Shown: positions 45,217 to 55,065, numbered from the stretch's first letter. The stretch is 64,000 nucleotides of DNA from Pseudomonas oryzihabitans (GCF_014522265.1 NZ_CP017024.1:2322001-2386000); one strand, 5' to 3'. The notes: generated from the letters alone by a model not told the origin. Made by a program: numbers and translations.

Positions 45217-46260
45217 CTACGAAATCCCCCGCCACTGCCGCGGACTCACCTGAAACCACCGCCGGAACGCTCGCGAAAAGGCACTCGTCTCCGAATAGCC
45301 CAGCAGCGGCGCCAGGTCGCTGACCGGCAGCCGCTGCCGCAGGTAGTGCTGAGCCAGGTCGCGGCGAACGCCCTCGACCAGCGCCGAGAAGCTCGCGCCC
45401 TGGTCGCGCAGGCGCCGTTGCAGCTGGCTGGTGGAAAGGTCCAGGCGCTGGGCGATGGACTCCAGGCTGGGCTCGCCCAGGGGCAGCGCCAGGCGCACCG
45501 AGGCACGGACCTCTTCGAGCAGCTCCATCTGCGGCAGGCGCTGGCCGAGTTGGCGGATGGCGTCCTGTACCACCAGCAGGAGCAGCGGATCATGGTCGGG
45601 CATGGCGCGGTCGCGCAGGTCGGCCTTGGGCACCAGCATGGCGTTGCAGGGCTGGCCGAAGCTGACCGGGGCGTCGAATAGCCGGCGGTGCTCGTGCCAG
45701 CCCTCGGGGCGCGGGTGTTCGAACTGCACCGTGCGCGGTGCCCAGGTAGCGCCGAGCACATGGCGCAGCAGGTTGAGCAGCATGCCCAGGGTCAGCTCGG
45801 CGTCCTGGCGGCGGGCGACGATGGCGCCGTGGCGTACCTGGTAGTCGAAGCGCCAGCACTCACCGGCGTCCACCAGCTGGATCAGGGTGCTGTGCTGGTG
45901 GAAGGGAAAGGCGCCGGCGAAGTTCTGCAGCGCCGCCTCGGCAGTGGGCGAACAGAGCCCCACGTAGCCCAGCAGGCCGAGCATCTGCGGCTTGAACTGC
46001 CCGCCGTAGTGCAGGCCGAAATTGTCGCAGCCGGACTGGGCGGCGGCCTCTTCCAGGACCCGGCAGTAGTTGCCCAAGCCGAGGCTCAGCGTCGGGTGCT
46101 GCAGCTGTTCGGGATCGATGCCGGCGGTGCCGAAGATGCGGTCGACGTCACCGCCGTGGCTGGTGATGACGGCGTCCAGGCCGCTGGCGGCGGCGGAGAG
46201 CACGCCAAGGTTGCGCGACGGTGCGGTCAGGGCGGCAAAGCCGGAGGCGGCCAGGGGCAT
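45217..46260 (-). CDS. AraC family regulator of ethanolamine utilisation (EutR-like role)
   Basis: The gene encodes 347 residues. An N-terminal ligand domain of the AraC arabinose-binding type (about 30-210) precedes the double helix-turn-helix (about 245-345), which contains SIAQRLDLSTSQLQRRLRDQ and VSDLAPLLGYSETSAFSRAF. It is divergent from eat-eutB-eutC and most likely activates them when ethanolamine is present. The start at 46260 fits the family. A good -24/-12 sequence sits 36-49 bases upstream of that ATG, and an NtrC-like palindrome lies about 110 bases further, so the regulator itself seems to be nitrogen controlled. Confidence 0.82.
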   Translation of the reverse strand: MPLAASGFAALTAPSRNLGVLSAAASGLDAVITSHGGDVDRIFGTAGIDPEQLQHPTLSLGLGNYCRVLEEAAAQSGCDNFGLHYGGQFKPQMLGLLGYVGLCSPTAEAALQNFAGAFPFHQHSTLIQLVDAGECWRFDYQVRHGAIVARRQDAELTLGMLLNLLRHVLGATWAPRTVQFEHPRPEGWHEHRRLFDAPVSFGQPCNAMLVPKADLRDRAMPDHDPLLLLVVQDAIRQLGQRLPQMELLEEVRASVRLALPLGEPSLESIAQRLDLSTSQLQRRLRDQGASFSALVEGVRRDLAQHYLRQRLPVSDLAPLLGYSETSAFSRAFRRWFQVSPRQWRGIS

Positions 46261-46295
46261 GGTGCGGGTCCAGGGAGGAGATCGGCATGAATGAA

Positions 46296-46310
46296 GCAAA
46301 GGCTGTGCCC
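46296..46310 (-). promoter_or_regulatory. sigma-54 promoter of the AraC regulator gene
   Basis: On the minus strand GGGCACAGCCTTTGCT fits the consensus TGGCACG-N4-TTGCW with GGCAC and TTGCT exact and GG-N10-GC spacing. Transcription would begin near 46285, about 25 bases before the ATG. Confidence 0.6.
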
Positions 46311-46409
46311 CGGGGTGGAAAGCGGTCCTCCAGTGCGGCTGGAACGCCGAGGCCTTCACGTTATCGAGCGCCTTGGCGTGCTTCATCGCGGGGCGAGTGG
46401 TCGGGCATC

Positions 46410-46424
46410 GCACCAGCGTGGTGC
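46410..46424. promoter_or_regulatory. NtrC-like enhancer site
   Basis: GCACCAGCGTGGTGC is a perfect palindrome with the GCAC-N7-GTGC spacing of NtrC sites. It lies about 125 bases upstream of the predicted sigma-54 start of the AraC gene. Confidence 0.6.
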
Positions 46425-46457
46425 GGTCTCGGGTAGCACCCTGGGAAGAGGGGTAAC

Positions 46458-46506
46458 GCCGACTTGACCCGAGGTCACGGCGACCGTGCCAAGCGGTCAA
46501 GTCGGC
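46458..46506. promoter_or_regulatory. nested inverted repeat upstream of eat
   Basis: Outer arms GCCGACTTGACC (46458-46469) and GGTCAAGTCGGC (46495-46506) are perfect 12-base complements. Inside lies a smaller CACGG-CGA-CCGTG hairpin. It is 94 bases before the eat start codon and could be the AraC-type regulator's site or a leader hairpin. The remaining bases of 46261-46599 hold no supported gene. Confidence 0.5.
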
Positions 46507-46599
46507 ACGGCCCCGAGCTGTTTAAGCTCGAAAAAGCCGGGCGTCGCGGGATCGCGGTGACCCATTCGGATCACGTCGCTACACGGGGAGTGGCCTGTC

Positions 46600-47964
46600 A
46601 TGACCAACGAGAAACTCAAGCCGACCCTCGGCACCCTGCACCTCTGGGGCATCGCCGTGGGGCTGGTGATCTCCGGGGAATACTTCGGCTGGAGCTACGG
46701 CTGGGGCGTCGCCGGGACCCTGGGCTTTCTGATCACCGCGCTGGTGGTGGCGGTGATGTACACCTGCTTCATCTTCAGCTTCACCGAACTGACCACCGCC
46801 ATTCCCCATGCCGGCGGGCCCTTCGCCTACAGCCGGCGCGCCTTCGGTCCTACGGGGGGTACCATCGCCGGCATCGCCACCCTGATCGAATTCGTCTTCG
46901 CGCCGCCGGCCATCGCCATGGCCATCGGCGCCTACCTCAACGTGCAGTTTCCCACCCTCGATCCCAAGCTTTGCGCGGTGGCGGCCTATTTCATCTTCAT
47001 GACGCTGAACATCCTCGGGGTGAGCATCGCCGCCACCTTCGAGCTGGTGGTCACGGTGCTGGCGGTGATCGAGCTCTTGATATTCATGGGGGTAGTGGCG
47101 CCGGGCTTCAGCCTGACCAACTTCACCAGCGGTGGCTGGGCTGGCCAGGATCAGTTCTCCCTGGCCGCGGTGGGTGGCATGTTCGCCGCCATTCCCTTCG
47201 CCATCTGGTTCTTTCTCGCCATCGAGGGCGCGGCCATGGCCGCCGAGGAAGCCAAGGACCCCAAGCGGACCATTCCCAAGGCTTACATCGCCGGCATCCT
47301 CACCCTGGTGACCCTGGCCATCGGCGTGATGATCTTTGCCGGCGGGGTGGGCGACTGGCGCGCCCTGTCCAACATCAACGACCCGCTGCCGCAGGCCATG
47401 AAGGGCGTGGTGGGCGAGGGTTCGGTGTGGCTGCACCTGCTGGTGGGCATCGGCCTGTTCGGCCTGGTGGCCAGCTTCCACGGCATCATCCTCGGCTATT
47501 CCCGGCAATTCTTCGCCCTGGCTCGTGCCGGCTTCCTGCCCCGCGGCCTGGCCAAGCTGTCGCGCTTCCAGACCCCGCACCGGGCGGTGCTCGCGGGTGG
47601 CGTGGTGGGCATCGCCGCCATCTTCAGCGACGGCGTGATCAGCCTGCAGGGCCTGACCCTGACCGCCGCCATGATCACCATGAGCGTGTTCGGCGCCATC
47701 GTCATGTACATCATGAGCATGCTCAGTCTGTTCAAGCTGCGCCGTAGCGAGCCGAACCTGGAGCGTACCTTCCGCGCCCCGGGCTATCCGGTGGTGCCGG
47801 CCATCGCCCTGGTGCTGGCGGTGGTCTGCCTGGTCGCCATGGTCTGGTACAACCCGGTGATCGCCAGCGTCTTCGTGGTGCTGATGGTGATAGGCGCGCT
47901 GGTCTGCGGTCTCAGCCGTAGACAGGGCGACATTGCACCCGACGCTGCCTTCGGCGAGGCCTGA
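46600..47964 (+). CDS. eat: ethanolamine permease
   Basis: The gene encodes 454 residues with about 12 membrane segments of the amino acid-polyamine-organocation family, ethanolamine branch. GTLHLWGIAVGLVISGEYFGW at the N-terminus, FAYSRRAFGPTGGTIAGIAT, AIWFFLAIEGAAMAAEEAKDP and FHGIILGYSRQFFALARAGF are typical. It imports ethanolamine. GGGGAG precedes the ATG. The next gene, eutB, begins 23 bases after its stop, so the two are one transcript. Confidence 0.92.
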   Translation: MTNEKLKPTLGTLHLWGIAVGLVISGEYFGWSYGWGVAGTLGFLITALVVAVMYTCFIFSFTELTTAIPHAGGPFAYSRRAFGPTGGTIAGIATLIEFVFAPPAIAMAIGAYLNVQFPTLDPKLCAVAAYFIFMTLNILGVSIAATFELVVTVLAVIELLIFMGVVAPGFSLTNFTSGGWAGQDQFSLAAVGGMFAAIPFAIWFFLAIEGAAMAAEEAKDPKRTIPKAYIAGILTLVTLAIGVMIFAGGVGDWRALSNINDPLPQAMKGVVGEGSVWLHLLVGIGLFGLVASFHGIILGYSRQFFALARAGFLPRGLAKLSRFQTPHRAVLAGGVVGIAAIFSDGVISLQGLTLTAAMITMSVFGAIVMYIMSMLSLFKLRRSEPNLERTFRAPGYPVVPAIALVLAVVCLVAMVWYNPVIASVFVVLMVIGALVCGLSRRQGDIAPDAAFGEA

Positions 47965-47987
47965 GCAGCGCAACCCGAGGAGGTAGC

Positions 47988-49379
47988 ATGAGCGGTTTCC
48001 AGCACAGCGTGGGCGGCCAGACCTGGCGTTTCGCCGATCTCAAGGAGCTGCTGGCCAAGGCCACCCCGGCGCGTTCCGGGGACGTCCTGGCCGGGGTCGC
48101 CGCCGGCAGCGACGTGGAGCGGGTGGCGGCGCAGATGGCGCTGGCCGAAGTGCCGCTCAAGCACTTTCTCAGCGAGGCGGTGATCCCTTACGAGGCCGAC
48201 GAGGTCACCCGGCTGATCCTGGATACGCACGATGCCCAGGCCTTCGCCCCGGTCGCCCACCTCACCGTGGGCGGCTTCCGCGACTGGCTGCTGGGTGCGG
48301 CGGCCGACGAGACCAGTCTCGCCGCCCTGGCCCCGGGGCTGACCCCTGAGATGGTGGCCGCGGTGTCCAAGATCATGCGCATCCAGGACCTGATCCTGGT
48401 GGCGCAGAAGGTTCGGGTGGTGACCCGCTTTCGCAATACCATCGGCCTGCGTGGACGACTGTCGACCCGGCTGCAGCCCAATCATCCCACCGACGATCCG
48501 GCCGGCATCGCCGCCAGCGTTCTCGACGGCCTGCTCTATGGCAACGGCGATGCGGTGATCGGCATCAACCCGGCCACCGACAGCACCAGCGGCATCTGCG
48601 AACTGCTGAAGATGCTCGACGCCGTGATCCAGCGCTACGAGATTCCCACCCAGTCCTGCGTGCTGACCCACGTCACCACCAGCATCGCCGCCATCGAGCG
48701 CGGCGCGCCGGTGGACCTGGTGTTCCAGTCCATCGCCGGGACCCAGGGCGCCAACGAGAGCTTCGGCATCAGCCTGGCGCTGTTGCAGGAAGGCTACGAG
48801 GCCGGGCTGTCGCAACGTCGCGGCAGCCTGGGCGACAACCTCATGTATTTCGAGACCGGGCAGGGCAGCGCCCTCTCGGCGGGGGCCCACCATGGCGTCG
48901 ACCAGCAGACCTGCGAGGTGCGCGCCTACGCCGTGGCCCGTCAATTCAAACCGCTGCTGGTGAATACCGTGGTCGGCTTCATCGGCCCCGAGTACCTCTA
49001 TAACGGCAAGCAGATCATCCGCGCCGGGCTGGAGGATCACTTCTGCGGCAAGCTGCTCGGCGTGCCCATGGGTTGCGACATCTGCTACACCAACCATGCC
49101 GAGGCCGACCAGGACGACATGGACATGCTGCTGACCCTGCTGGGCGCGGCGGGCATCAACTTCATCATGGGCATCCCGGGGTCGGACGACGTGATGCTCA
49201 ACTACCAGACCACCTCCTTCCACGACGCCCTCTACGCCCGCCAGGTGCTGGGCTTGCAACCGGCGCCGGAATTCGCCGCCTGGCTCGACCGCCTGGGCAT
49301 CCTGCGCCTGGAAGACGGCCGCTTTCGCCTGGGCGAGGGCTTGCCGGCGCCGTTCCAGCGGGCGCTGGCGCAGATTTAG
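47988..49379 (+). CDS. eutB: ethanolamine ammonia-lyase large subunit
   Basis: The gene encodes 463 residues. The adenosylcobalamin-dependent enzyme converts ethanolamine to acetaldehyde and ammonia. FADLKELLAKATPARSGDVLAG, RFRNTIGLRGRLSTRLQPNHPTDD, ETGQGSALSAGAHHGVDQQT, CDICYTNHAEADQDDMDML and FIMGIPGSDDVMLNYQTTSFHD all match EutB. A strong GAGGAGG is five bases before the ATG. No eutA reactivase or microcompartment genes accompany it, as is usual in Pseudomonas. Confidence 0.96.
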   Translation: MSGFQHSVGGQTWRFADLKELLAKATPARSGDVLAGVAAGSDVERVAAQMALAEVPLKHFLSEAVIPYEADEVTRLILDTHDAQAFAPVAHLTVGGFRDWLLGAAADETSLAALAPGLTPEMVAAVSKIMRIQDLILVAQKVRVVTRFRNTIGLRGRLSTRLQPNHPTDDPAGIAASVLDGLLYGNGDAVIGINPATDSTSGICELLKMLDAVIQRYEIPTQSCVLTHVTTSIAAIERGAPVDLVFQSIAGTQGANESFGISLALLQEGYEAGLSQRRGSLGDNLMYFETGQGSALSAGAHHGVDQQTCEVRAYAVARQFKPLLVNTVVGFIGPEYLYNGKQIIRAGLEDHFCGKLLGVPMGCDICYTNHAEADQDDMDMLLTLLGAAGINFIMGIPGSDDVMLNYQTTSFHDALYARQVLGLQPAPEFAAWLDRLGILRLEDGRFRLGEGLPAPFQRALAQI

Positions 49380-49417
49380 GGAGGATCGCGGCCATGGCGG
49401 TTTGCCGATGCGGCCTT

Positions 49418-49481
49418 ATCGCGGCCATGGGCCGCTCCTACAGGGATAGATGCTCTCGTAGGAGCGGCCCATGGCCGCGAT
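49418..49481. repeat. REP family C inverted pair between eutB and eutC
   Basis: Two perfect 24-base arms (49418-49441 and 49458-49481, containing GTAGGAGCGGCCCATGGCCG) are separated by 16 bases. A partial copy precedes at 49384. The hairpin falls inside the eutB-eutC operon gap of 129 bases. Confidence 0.8.
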
Positions 49482-49508
49482 GAACCTAATAGCTGAGGAG
49501 TCTTGCCG

Positions 49509-50324
49509 ATGAAGCCTAACGACACCGCCCGTCCCGACCCCTGGGCCGAATTGCGTCGCCTGACCCCGGCGCGCATCGCCCTGGGCCGCGCCGGCACCAG
49601 CCTGCCCACTGCCGCCCAGCTGGACTTCCAGGCCGCCCATGCCCAGGCCCGCGATGCCGTGCACCTGGCCTTCGATCACCAGGCGCTGCGCGAAGGCCTG
49701 ACTGCCCAAGGCCGCGAGACCCTGGTACTGAAGAGCGCCGCGCCGGATCGCCACACCTATCTGCAACGGCCGGATCTGGGGCGCAAGCTGTCCGCGGAGT
49801 CCGCTCGCGAACTCGGCGCCTATGCCGCCGAGCATCCCGAGGGCTTCGACGTCGCCGTAGTCATCGCCGACGGCCTCTCGGCCCTGGCGGTGCATCGCCA
49901 TGCGCTGCCGTTCCTGGAGCGCCTGGTCGACCAGGCCGGGGCCGAGGACTGGCGCTGGGCACCGGTGACCCTGGTGGAGCAGGGCCGGGTAGCCGTGGGT
50001 GATGAAATCGGCGGGCTGCTCAAGGCGCGCCTGCTGGTGATGCTGATCGGCGAGCGCCCTGGTCTGAGTTCGCCCGACAGCCTCGGCCTCTACTTCACCT
50101 ACGGCCCGCGCCCGGGCCTCAACGACGCCTATCGCAACTGCATCTCCAATGTGCGGCTGGAAGGCCTCGCCTATGGCCTGGCGGCGCACAAGCTGCTCTA
50201 CCTGATGCGCGAAGCGGATCGCCGCAAGCTCTCCGGCGTGCAACTCAAGGACGAAGCCGAGGTGCCGCTGCTGGAGGGTGACGAGGAGAACGCCCGGATC
50301 GGCAACTTCCTTACCGCTCAATGA
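49509..50324 (+). CDS. eutC: ethanolamine ammonia-lyase small subunit
   Basis: The gene encodes 271 residues. [34 protein letters not shown] is the EutC opening (key motif GRAGxxxP then FQxxHAxARDAV), with [55 protein letters not shown] and NCISNVR later. It forms the B12-binding enzyme with EutB. The ATG at 49509 is preferred over an in-frame TTG two codons earlier. It is followed 13 bases later by the opposing GNAT gene. Confidence 0.95.
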   Translation: MKPNDTARPDPWAELRRLTPARIALGRAGTSLPTAAQLDFQAAHAQARDAVHLAFDHQALREGLTAQGRETLVLKSAAPDRHTYLQRPDLGRKLSAESARELGAYAAEHPEGFDVAVVIADGLSALAVHRHALPFLERLVDQAGAEDWRWAPVTLVEQGRVAVGDEIGGLLKARLLVMLIGERPGLSSPDSLGLYFTYGPRPGLNDAYRNCISNVRLEGLAYGLAAHKLLYLMREADRRKLSGVQLKDEAEVPLLEGDEENARIGNFLTAQ

Positions 50325-50337
50325 GCGGGACTGGCCG

Positions 50338-50772
50338 TCATCCTGCCTTGAGCGTCTTGCGCAGGAAGTACCGCGCAAAGCCCGGCGGATAGTCCGCCAG
50401 TTCGCCGAACACCTCGTAGCCCAGCCGCTCGTAGAAGCCGCGGGCCTGGAATTCGTGGGTGTCGAGCCAGGCGCCGTGGCAGCCGCGGGCCAGGGCTTCG
50501 GCCTCGGCGCGCCGCAGCAACTCGCGGCCGGCGCCCTGGCCGCGAGCGGCTTCCTCCACCGCCAGCAACTGCACATAGAGCCAGCCATAGCTGGTGTAGC
50601 CCCAGAGTCCGCCGAGGGATTCGCCGCCACGGGTCAGGCTGATGACCAGGGCCCGGTAGCCGCTCGGGCCAGCCTGGCTGTCGTTGTAGCGTCTCAGCGG
50701 CGCGGCGATGGCCTGGCGCAGGTCTTCGCGCGCTTCGTCGGTCAGGTGGTAGTCCAGTAGCGCTGCGGGCAT
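50338..50772 (-). CDS. GNAT family N-acetyltransferase
   Basis: The gene encodes 144 residues. It is a compact GNAT domain: LVISLTRGGESLGGLWGYTS, LAVEEAARGQGAGRELLRRAE (acetyl-CoA loop, near 72-92), GAWLDTHEFQARGFYERLGYEVFGEL and GFARYFLRKTL. The ending FYERLGYEVFGEL-DYPPG is typical of a group with unknown substrate. The ATG at 50772 is chosen by homology of the first strand. It is divergent from the alpha/beta hydrolase gene. Confidence 0.82.
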   Translation of the reverse strand: MPAALLDYHLTDEAREDLRQAIAAPLRRYNDSQAGPSGYRALVISLTRGGESLGGLWGYTSYGWLYVQLLAVEEAARGQGAGRELLRRAEAEALARGCHGAWLDTHEFQARGFYERLGYEVFGELADYPPGFARYFLRKTLKAG

Positions 50773-50898
50773 GGCGATGGTCTCTGGAAGGGTCTGCCCG
50801 AGCATAGCGCAGCACCGCTGCGTGACCGCCGGGTTCTGCCGCTTTCGCCGCGCCGGCCTTGGGGTAGCATGACCCTTTGCCCATTTCGCGGGGGAGCC

Positions 50899-51804
50899 AT
50901 GGACATACGTGAAGGTCGCGCCCGGGTCGGTGCTCTCGAACTGGCCTATGAGGACTGGGGCGATCCCGCCGATCCGCCGCTGCTGCTGATCATGGGCTTT
51001 GGCGCCCAGCTGCTGCTCTGGCCGGAAGGCTTCTGCGAGGCCTTGGTACGCCGGGGCCTGCGGGTGATCCGTTTCGACAATCGCGACGTCGGCCAGTCCT
51101 CGCGGCTGAGCTGGCCGGGTGGACGGCCGCCTTCGCTGTGGCCGGTGCTGGGGCGGGCGCAACTGGGCAAGCCCAGTGCGGTGCCCTATCGCCTGGAAGC
51201 CATGGCCGCCGATGCGGTCGGGCTGCTCGATCACCTGGGGCTGGAGCGCGCCTTCGTGCTGGGCGGCTCCATGGGCGGCATGATCGCGCAGATCCTCGCC
51301 GCCGACTGGCCGCAGCGGGTCGCGCGGCTCGGCATCCTGTTCTCGTCGACCAATCAGCCGCTGTTGCCGCCGCCCTCGTTCAGGCTGCTTGGCAGCCTGC
51401 TGCTGCGGCCGCCGACCGATCTGCCGGCGGAAGCGGCGCTCGCCCGGCAGAAGGCCCTGCTGCGCGGTATCGAGAGCCCGCGCTATCGGCAGCGCGAGGT
51501 GGATCTCGAACGACTGGTGCAACGGATCCTGGCGCGCGGGGTGGATGTGGACGGGGTGCAGCGGCAGCTGTTCGCCCTGCTCGGCAGCGGCGATCTGCGG
51601 CCCTTTGCCCGGCGCATCCAGGCGCCGACCCTGGTGGTCCATGGGGCGCGGGATCCGCTGTTGCGTCCGGCCTGTGGCCGCGCCGTGGCCCGGACCATTC
51701 CCGGTGCCCGCTTCGAGTTGATACCCGACATGGCCCACGACCTGCCGGCACCGCTCTGGCCGAGACTGAGCGAGCTGTTCGCCGACTTCTTCCTGGCGCC
51801 CTGA
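50899..51804 (+). CDS. alpha/beta hydrolase
   Basis: The gene encodes 301 residues. LLLIMGFGAQLLLWPEGFCE near 33-52, VIRFDNRDVGQSSRL near 65, the nucleophile elbow VLGGSMGGMIAQILA (Ser near 126), the acid near GARDPLLRPACGRAV and the His in IPDMAHDLPAPLW define the fold. It resembles the RdmC/methylesterase-like hydrolase group; the substrate is unknown. GGGGAG lies right before the ATG at 50899, which is preferred to an ATG ten codons upstream. It ends nine bases from rutR, tail to tail. Confidence 0.83.
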   Translation: MDIREGRARVGALELAYEDWGDPADPPLLLIMGFGAQLLLWPEGFCEALVRRGLRVIRFDNRDVGQSSRLSWPGGRPPSLWPVLGRAQLGKPSAVPYRLEAMAADAVGLLDHLGLERAFVLGGSMGGMIAQILAADWPQRVARLGILFSSTNQPLLPPPSFRLLGSLLLRPPTDLPAEAALARQKALLRGIESPRYRQREVDLERLVQRILARGVDVDGVQRQLFALLGSGDLRPFARRIQAPTLVVHGARDPLLRPACGRAVARTIPGARFELIPDMAHDLPAPLWPRLSELFADFFLAP

Positions 51805-51812
51805 GCCGGGCT

Positions 51813-52493
51813 TCAGCCTCTGAGGCGCGGGCGCAGCCCGTCGATGAGCAGGGTTTCCAGGCCGCGCAGAACCTCGTCGAAGAAGGCTGGATCCTGCAGG
51901 GTACGGCCACAGAGTGCCTGCACCTGGACCCTGAAGTCCGCATAGTGTTGGGTGGTGGCCCAGAGGCTGAACATCAGCTGGTACGGGTCCACCGGTGCCA
52001 GCCGGCCGGCATCGATCCAGGTACGGATCACCCGGGCCTTCTCGTCTATCAGATCGTGCAGGCTGCCCTGCAATTCCGGCAGCAGCAGCGGCGCGCCCTG
52101 GACCATCTCCAGGCAGAACAGCCGGGACTCGGCGGGATAGTCGCGGGACATCTCCAGCTTATGGCGCAGATAGCCGCGCAGGGCGTCGAGGGGATCCTGG
52201 TCTTCGCTGAAGGTGCGCAGGGGACTCAGCCAGGTCGCCAGCAACTGGCGCAGCACGGCGACATAGAGCTCTTCCTTGCTGCTGAAATAGTAGAGCAGGT
52301 TGGTCTTGGAGACGTCTGCCTGCAGGGCCACCTGATCCAGGCTGGCGCCGTGCAGGCCGAAGCGGGAAAAGATATCGAGCGCGGCGCCGAGGATCTGGGC
52401 GCGCTTGGCTTCTATCTGACGCTGCCGGCGTTGCTGGGCGGCAGGGCTGGGTTGACGCGGCTTGCGTGGCGGAGGATCACTGGCCTGACTCAC
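51813..52493 (-). CDS. rutR: TetR family regulator RutR
   Basis: The gene encodes 226 residues of the RutR type, which senses uracil or thymine and controls pyrimidine breakdown. The helix-turn-helix (KRAQILGAALDIFSRFGLHG, then QVALQADVSKTNLLYYFSSK) spans about 28-76. The C-terminal ligand domain has LFCLEMVQGAPLLLPEL and MFSLWATTQHYADFRVQVQAL. The start is a GTG at 52493 with AAGGAG six bases upstream. It is divergent from rutA, with a RutR-type palindrome at 52711-52726 in the shared region. Confidence 0.88.
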   Translation of the reverse strand: MSQASDPPPRKPRQPSPAAQQRRQRQIEAKRAQILGAALDIFSRFGLHGASLDQVALQADVSKTNLLYYFSSKEELYVAVLRQLLATWLSPLRTFSEDQDPLDALRGYLRHKLEMSRDYPAESRLFCLEMVQGAPLLLPELQGSLHDLIDEKARVIRTWIDAGRLAPVDPYQLMFSLWATTQHYADFRVQVQALCGRTLQDPAFFDEVLRGLETLLIDGLRPRLRG

Positions 52494-52687
52494 GAACTGC
52501 TCCTTGGGCCTTCTTGGACATCTGACGCGGACCGACCGCTGGACGAGCAGGAGGGCCGGCTTCAGGCGCGGTCGTTGAGATTCGCACCTTCCTGGTGACG
52601 AATCGTCGGCGGACGCCAGAGGGTAGCGCGCCGGTCTCCAAACTCTAGCATGGCCCGACATCCTGCATGCCCCAGATTCGGGCGCCT

Positions 52688-52704
52688 TGCACAAACTAGG
52701 TGCT
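52688..52704. promoter_or_regulatory. NtrC-like enhancer site before rutA
   Basis: TGCACAAACTAGGTGCT has the GCAC-N7-GTGC form of NtrC sites. It lies about 105-115 bases upstream of the predicted sigma-54 start. Confidence 0.6.
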
Positions 52705-52710
52705 CTGATC

Positions 52711-52726
52711 TGGACCAAATGGTCTG
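52711..52726. promoter_or_regulatory. RutR operator
   Basis: TGGACCAAATGGTCTG matches the RutR consensus TTGACCANNTGGTCAA in 11 of 14 defined positions, with a perfect GACCA/TGGTC core. It lies between the NtrC-like site and the -24/-12 promoter. Confidence 0.65.
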
Positions 52727-52778
52727 GATATATTTCTAGATTTCCCCCAAGTGTTTGATTGGCTTGAAATTTCAAGAC

Positions 52779-52795
52779 TTGGCAAGCTTTCTGCT
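52779..52795 (+). promoter_or_regulatory. sigma-54 promoter of the rut operon
   Basis: TTGGCAAGCTTTCTGCT fits YTGGCACG-N4-TTGCW closely, with GG at 52781 and GC at 52793 at the required spacing. Transcription would begin near 52806, about 55 bases before the rutA ATG. Confidence 0.65.
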
Positions 52796-52859
52796 CCGAT
52801 CCTGCAGCCACGGCGCATCTCGATGCGCCTCGATTCCTGACTGCGGGAGAGTGCGAGCG

Positions 52860-53946
<1,087 letters not shown>

Positions 53947-53947
<1 letters not shown>

Positions 53948-54675
53948 TGAATGCCGTGGAAACCCTGGCGGGCTATGCCTTGCCTGCGAGCGACACCGAA
54001 GCCGTGACGCTGCCGGCGCGACCCGAACCGCTGCGGCTCAAGGCCAGCGAGACCGCCCTGATCGTGGTGGACATGCAGAATGCCTATGCCAGCCAGGGTG
54101 GCTACCTGGATCTGGCCGGTTTCGATGTCTCGGCCACCGGCCCGGTGATCGAGAACGTCGCTGCGGTGGTGGAGACCGCCCGCGGCGCGGGTATCCAGGT
54201 GGTCTGGTTCCAGAATGGCTGGGACCCGGAGTATCGCGAGGCGGGCGGGCCGGGTTCGCCCAACTGGCACAAATCCAATGCCCTCAAGACCATGCGCAAG
54301 CGACCCGAACTGCAGGGGCAGCTGCTGGCCAGGGGTGGCTGGGACTATGCCCTGGTCGACCGGCTGCAACCGGCGGCCGCGGACCTGGTGGTGCCCAAGA
54401 CCCGCTACAGCGGCTTCTACAACACCCACCTGGACAGCCTGCTGCGCGCCCGTGGCATCCGCAATCTGGTGTTCGTCGGCGTGGCCACCAATGTCTGCGT
54501 GGAGTCGACCCTGAGGGACGGCTTCTTCCTCGAATACTTCGGCGTCTGCCTGCACGACGCCTGCCATCAGGCCGGGCCTCGTGCGGCCCACGAGGCCGCA
54601 CTGTTCAACATCGAGACCTTCTTCGGCTGGGTCGCCAGCTGCGCCGACTTCCACACCACCTTCGCCAAGGACTGA
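53947..54675 (+). CDS. rutB: ureidoacrylate amidohydrolase RutB
   Basis: The gene encodes 242 residues of an isochorismatase-fold hydrolase that splits ureidoacrylate to aminoacrylate, releasing ammonia and carbon dioxide. The catalytic triad is visible: Asp in [12 protein letters not shown] near 41, Lys in [16 protein letters not shown] near 150 and Cys in [20 protein letters not shown] near 182. The ATG overlaps the rutA stop by one base, so the pair is tightly coupled. The rutC ATG follows seven bases after its stop. Confidence 0.95.
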
Positions 54676-54681
54676 GCCACC

Positions 54682-55065
54682 ATGCCCAAGCAAGCCGTGA
54701 TCCCCGCCGGTACCGGTACCCCCATCGCCCCCTTCGTGCCCGGCAGCCTGGCCGATGGCGTGCTCTATGTCTCCGGCACCCTGCCGTTCGATGCCGAGAA
54801 CAACGTGGTCCACGTCGGCGACGCCGCCGCCCAGGCACGCCACGTGCTCACCACCATCCAGGGCGTGGTGGAGGCGGCTGGCGGCAGCATGGCCGACGTC
54901 ACCTTCAACATGATCATGCTCACCGACTGGGCGAACTACGCCGCCATCAACGCGGTGTACGCCGAATTCTTTCCCGGCGAGAAGCCGGCGCGCTATTGCA
55001 TCCAGTGCGGCCTGGTGAAGCCCGACGCCCTGATCGAGATCGCCAGCATCGCCCATGTCGGCTAG
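54682..55065 (+). CDS. rutC: RutC, RidA/YjgF family aminoacrylate deaminase-like protein
   Basis: The gene encodes 127 residues. Typical RidA marks are [20 protein letters not shown] near 14-33, [20 protein letters not shown], and the conserved Arg in [20 protein letters not shown] near 105. It helps convert aminoacrylate to malonic semialdehyde. It is in line with rutB and is followed by 85 bases holding one family-B REP copy. Confidence 0.95.
   Translation: MPKQAVIPAGTGTPIAPFVPGSLADGVLYVSGTLPFDAENNVVHVGDAAAQARHVLTTIQGVVEAAGGSMADVTFNMIMLTDWANYAAINAVYAEFFPGEKPARYCIQCGLVKPDALIEIASIAHVG

Noticed and set aside
46287-46436. Small open frame with a good ribosome site before eat
   Set aside because: The product is Arg, Ser and Pro-rich without any recognisable fold, and it lies over the predicted promoter of the AraC gene.
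46499-46520. Sigma-54 promoter for eat (CGGCACG then GAGC)
   Set aside because: The distance between GG and GC is 11 bases instead of 10, and the -12 box is poor.
46579-47973. Long open frame opposite the ethanolamine permease gene
   Set aside because: The His, Gly and Asp-rich translation is the usual antisense shadow of a GC-rich membrane protein gene.
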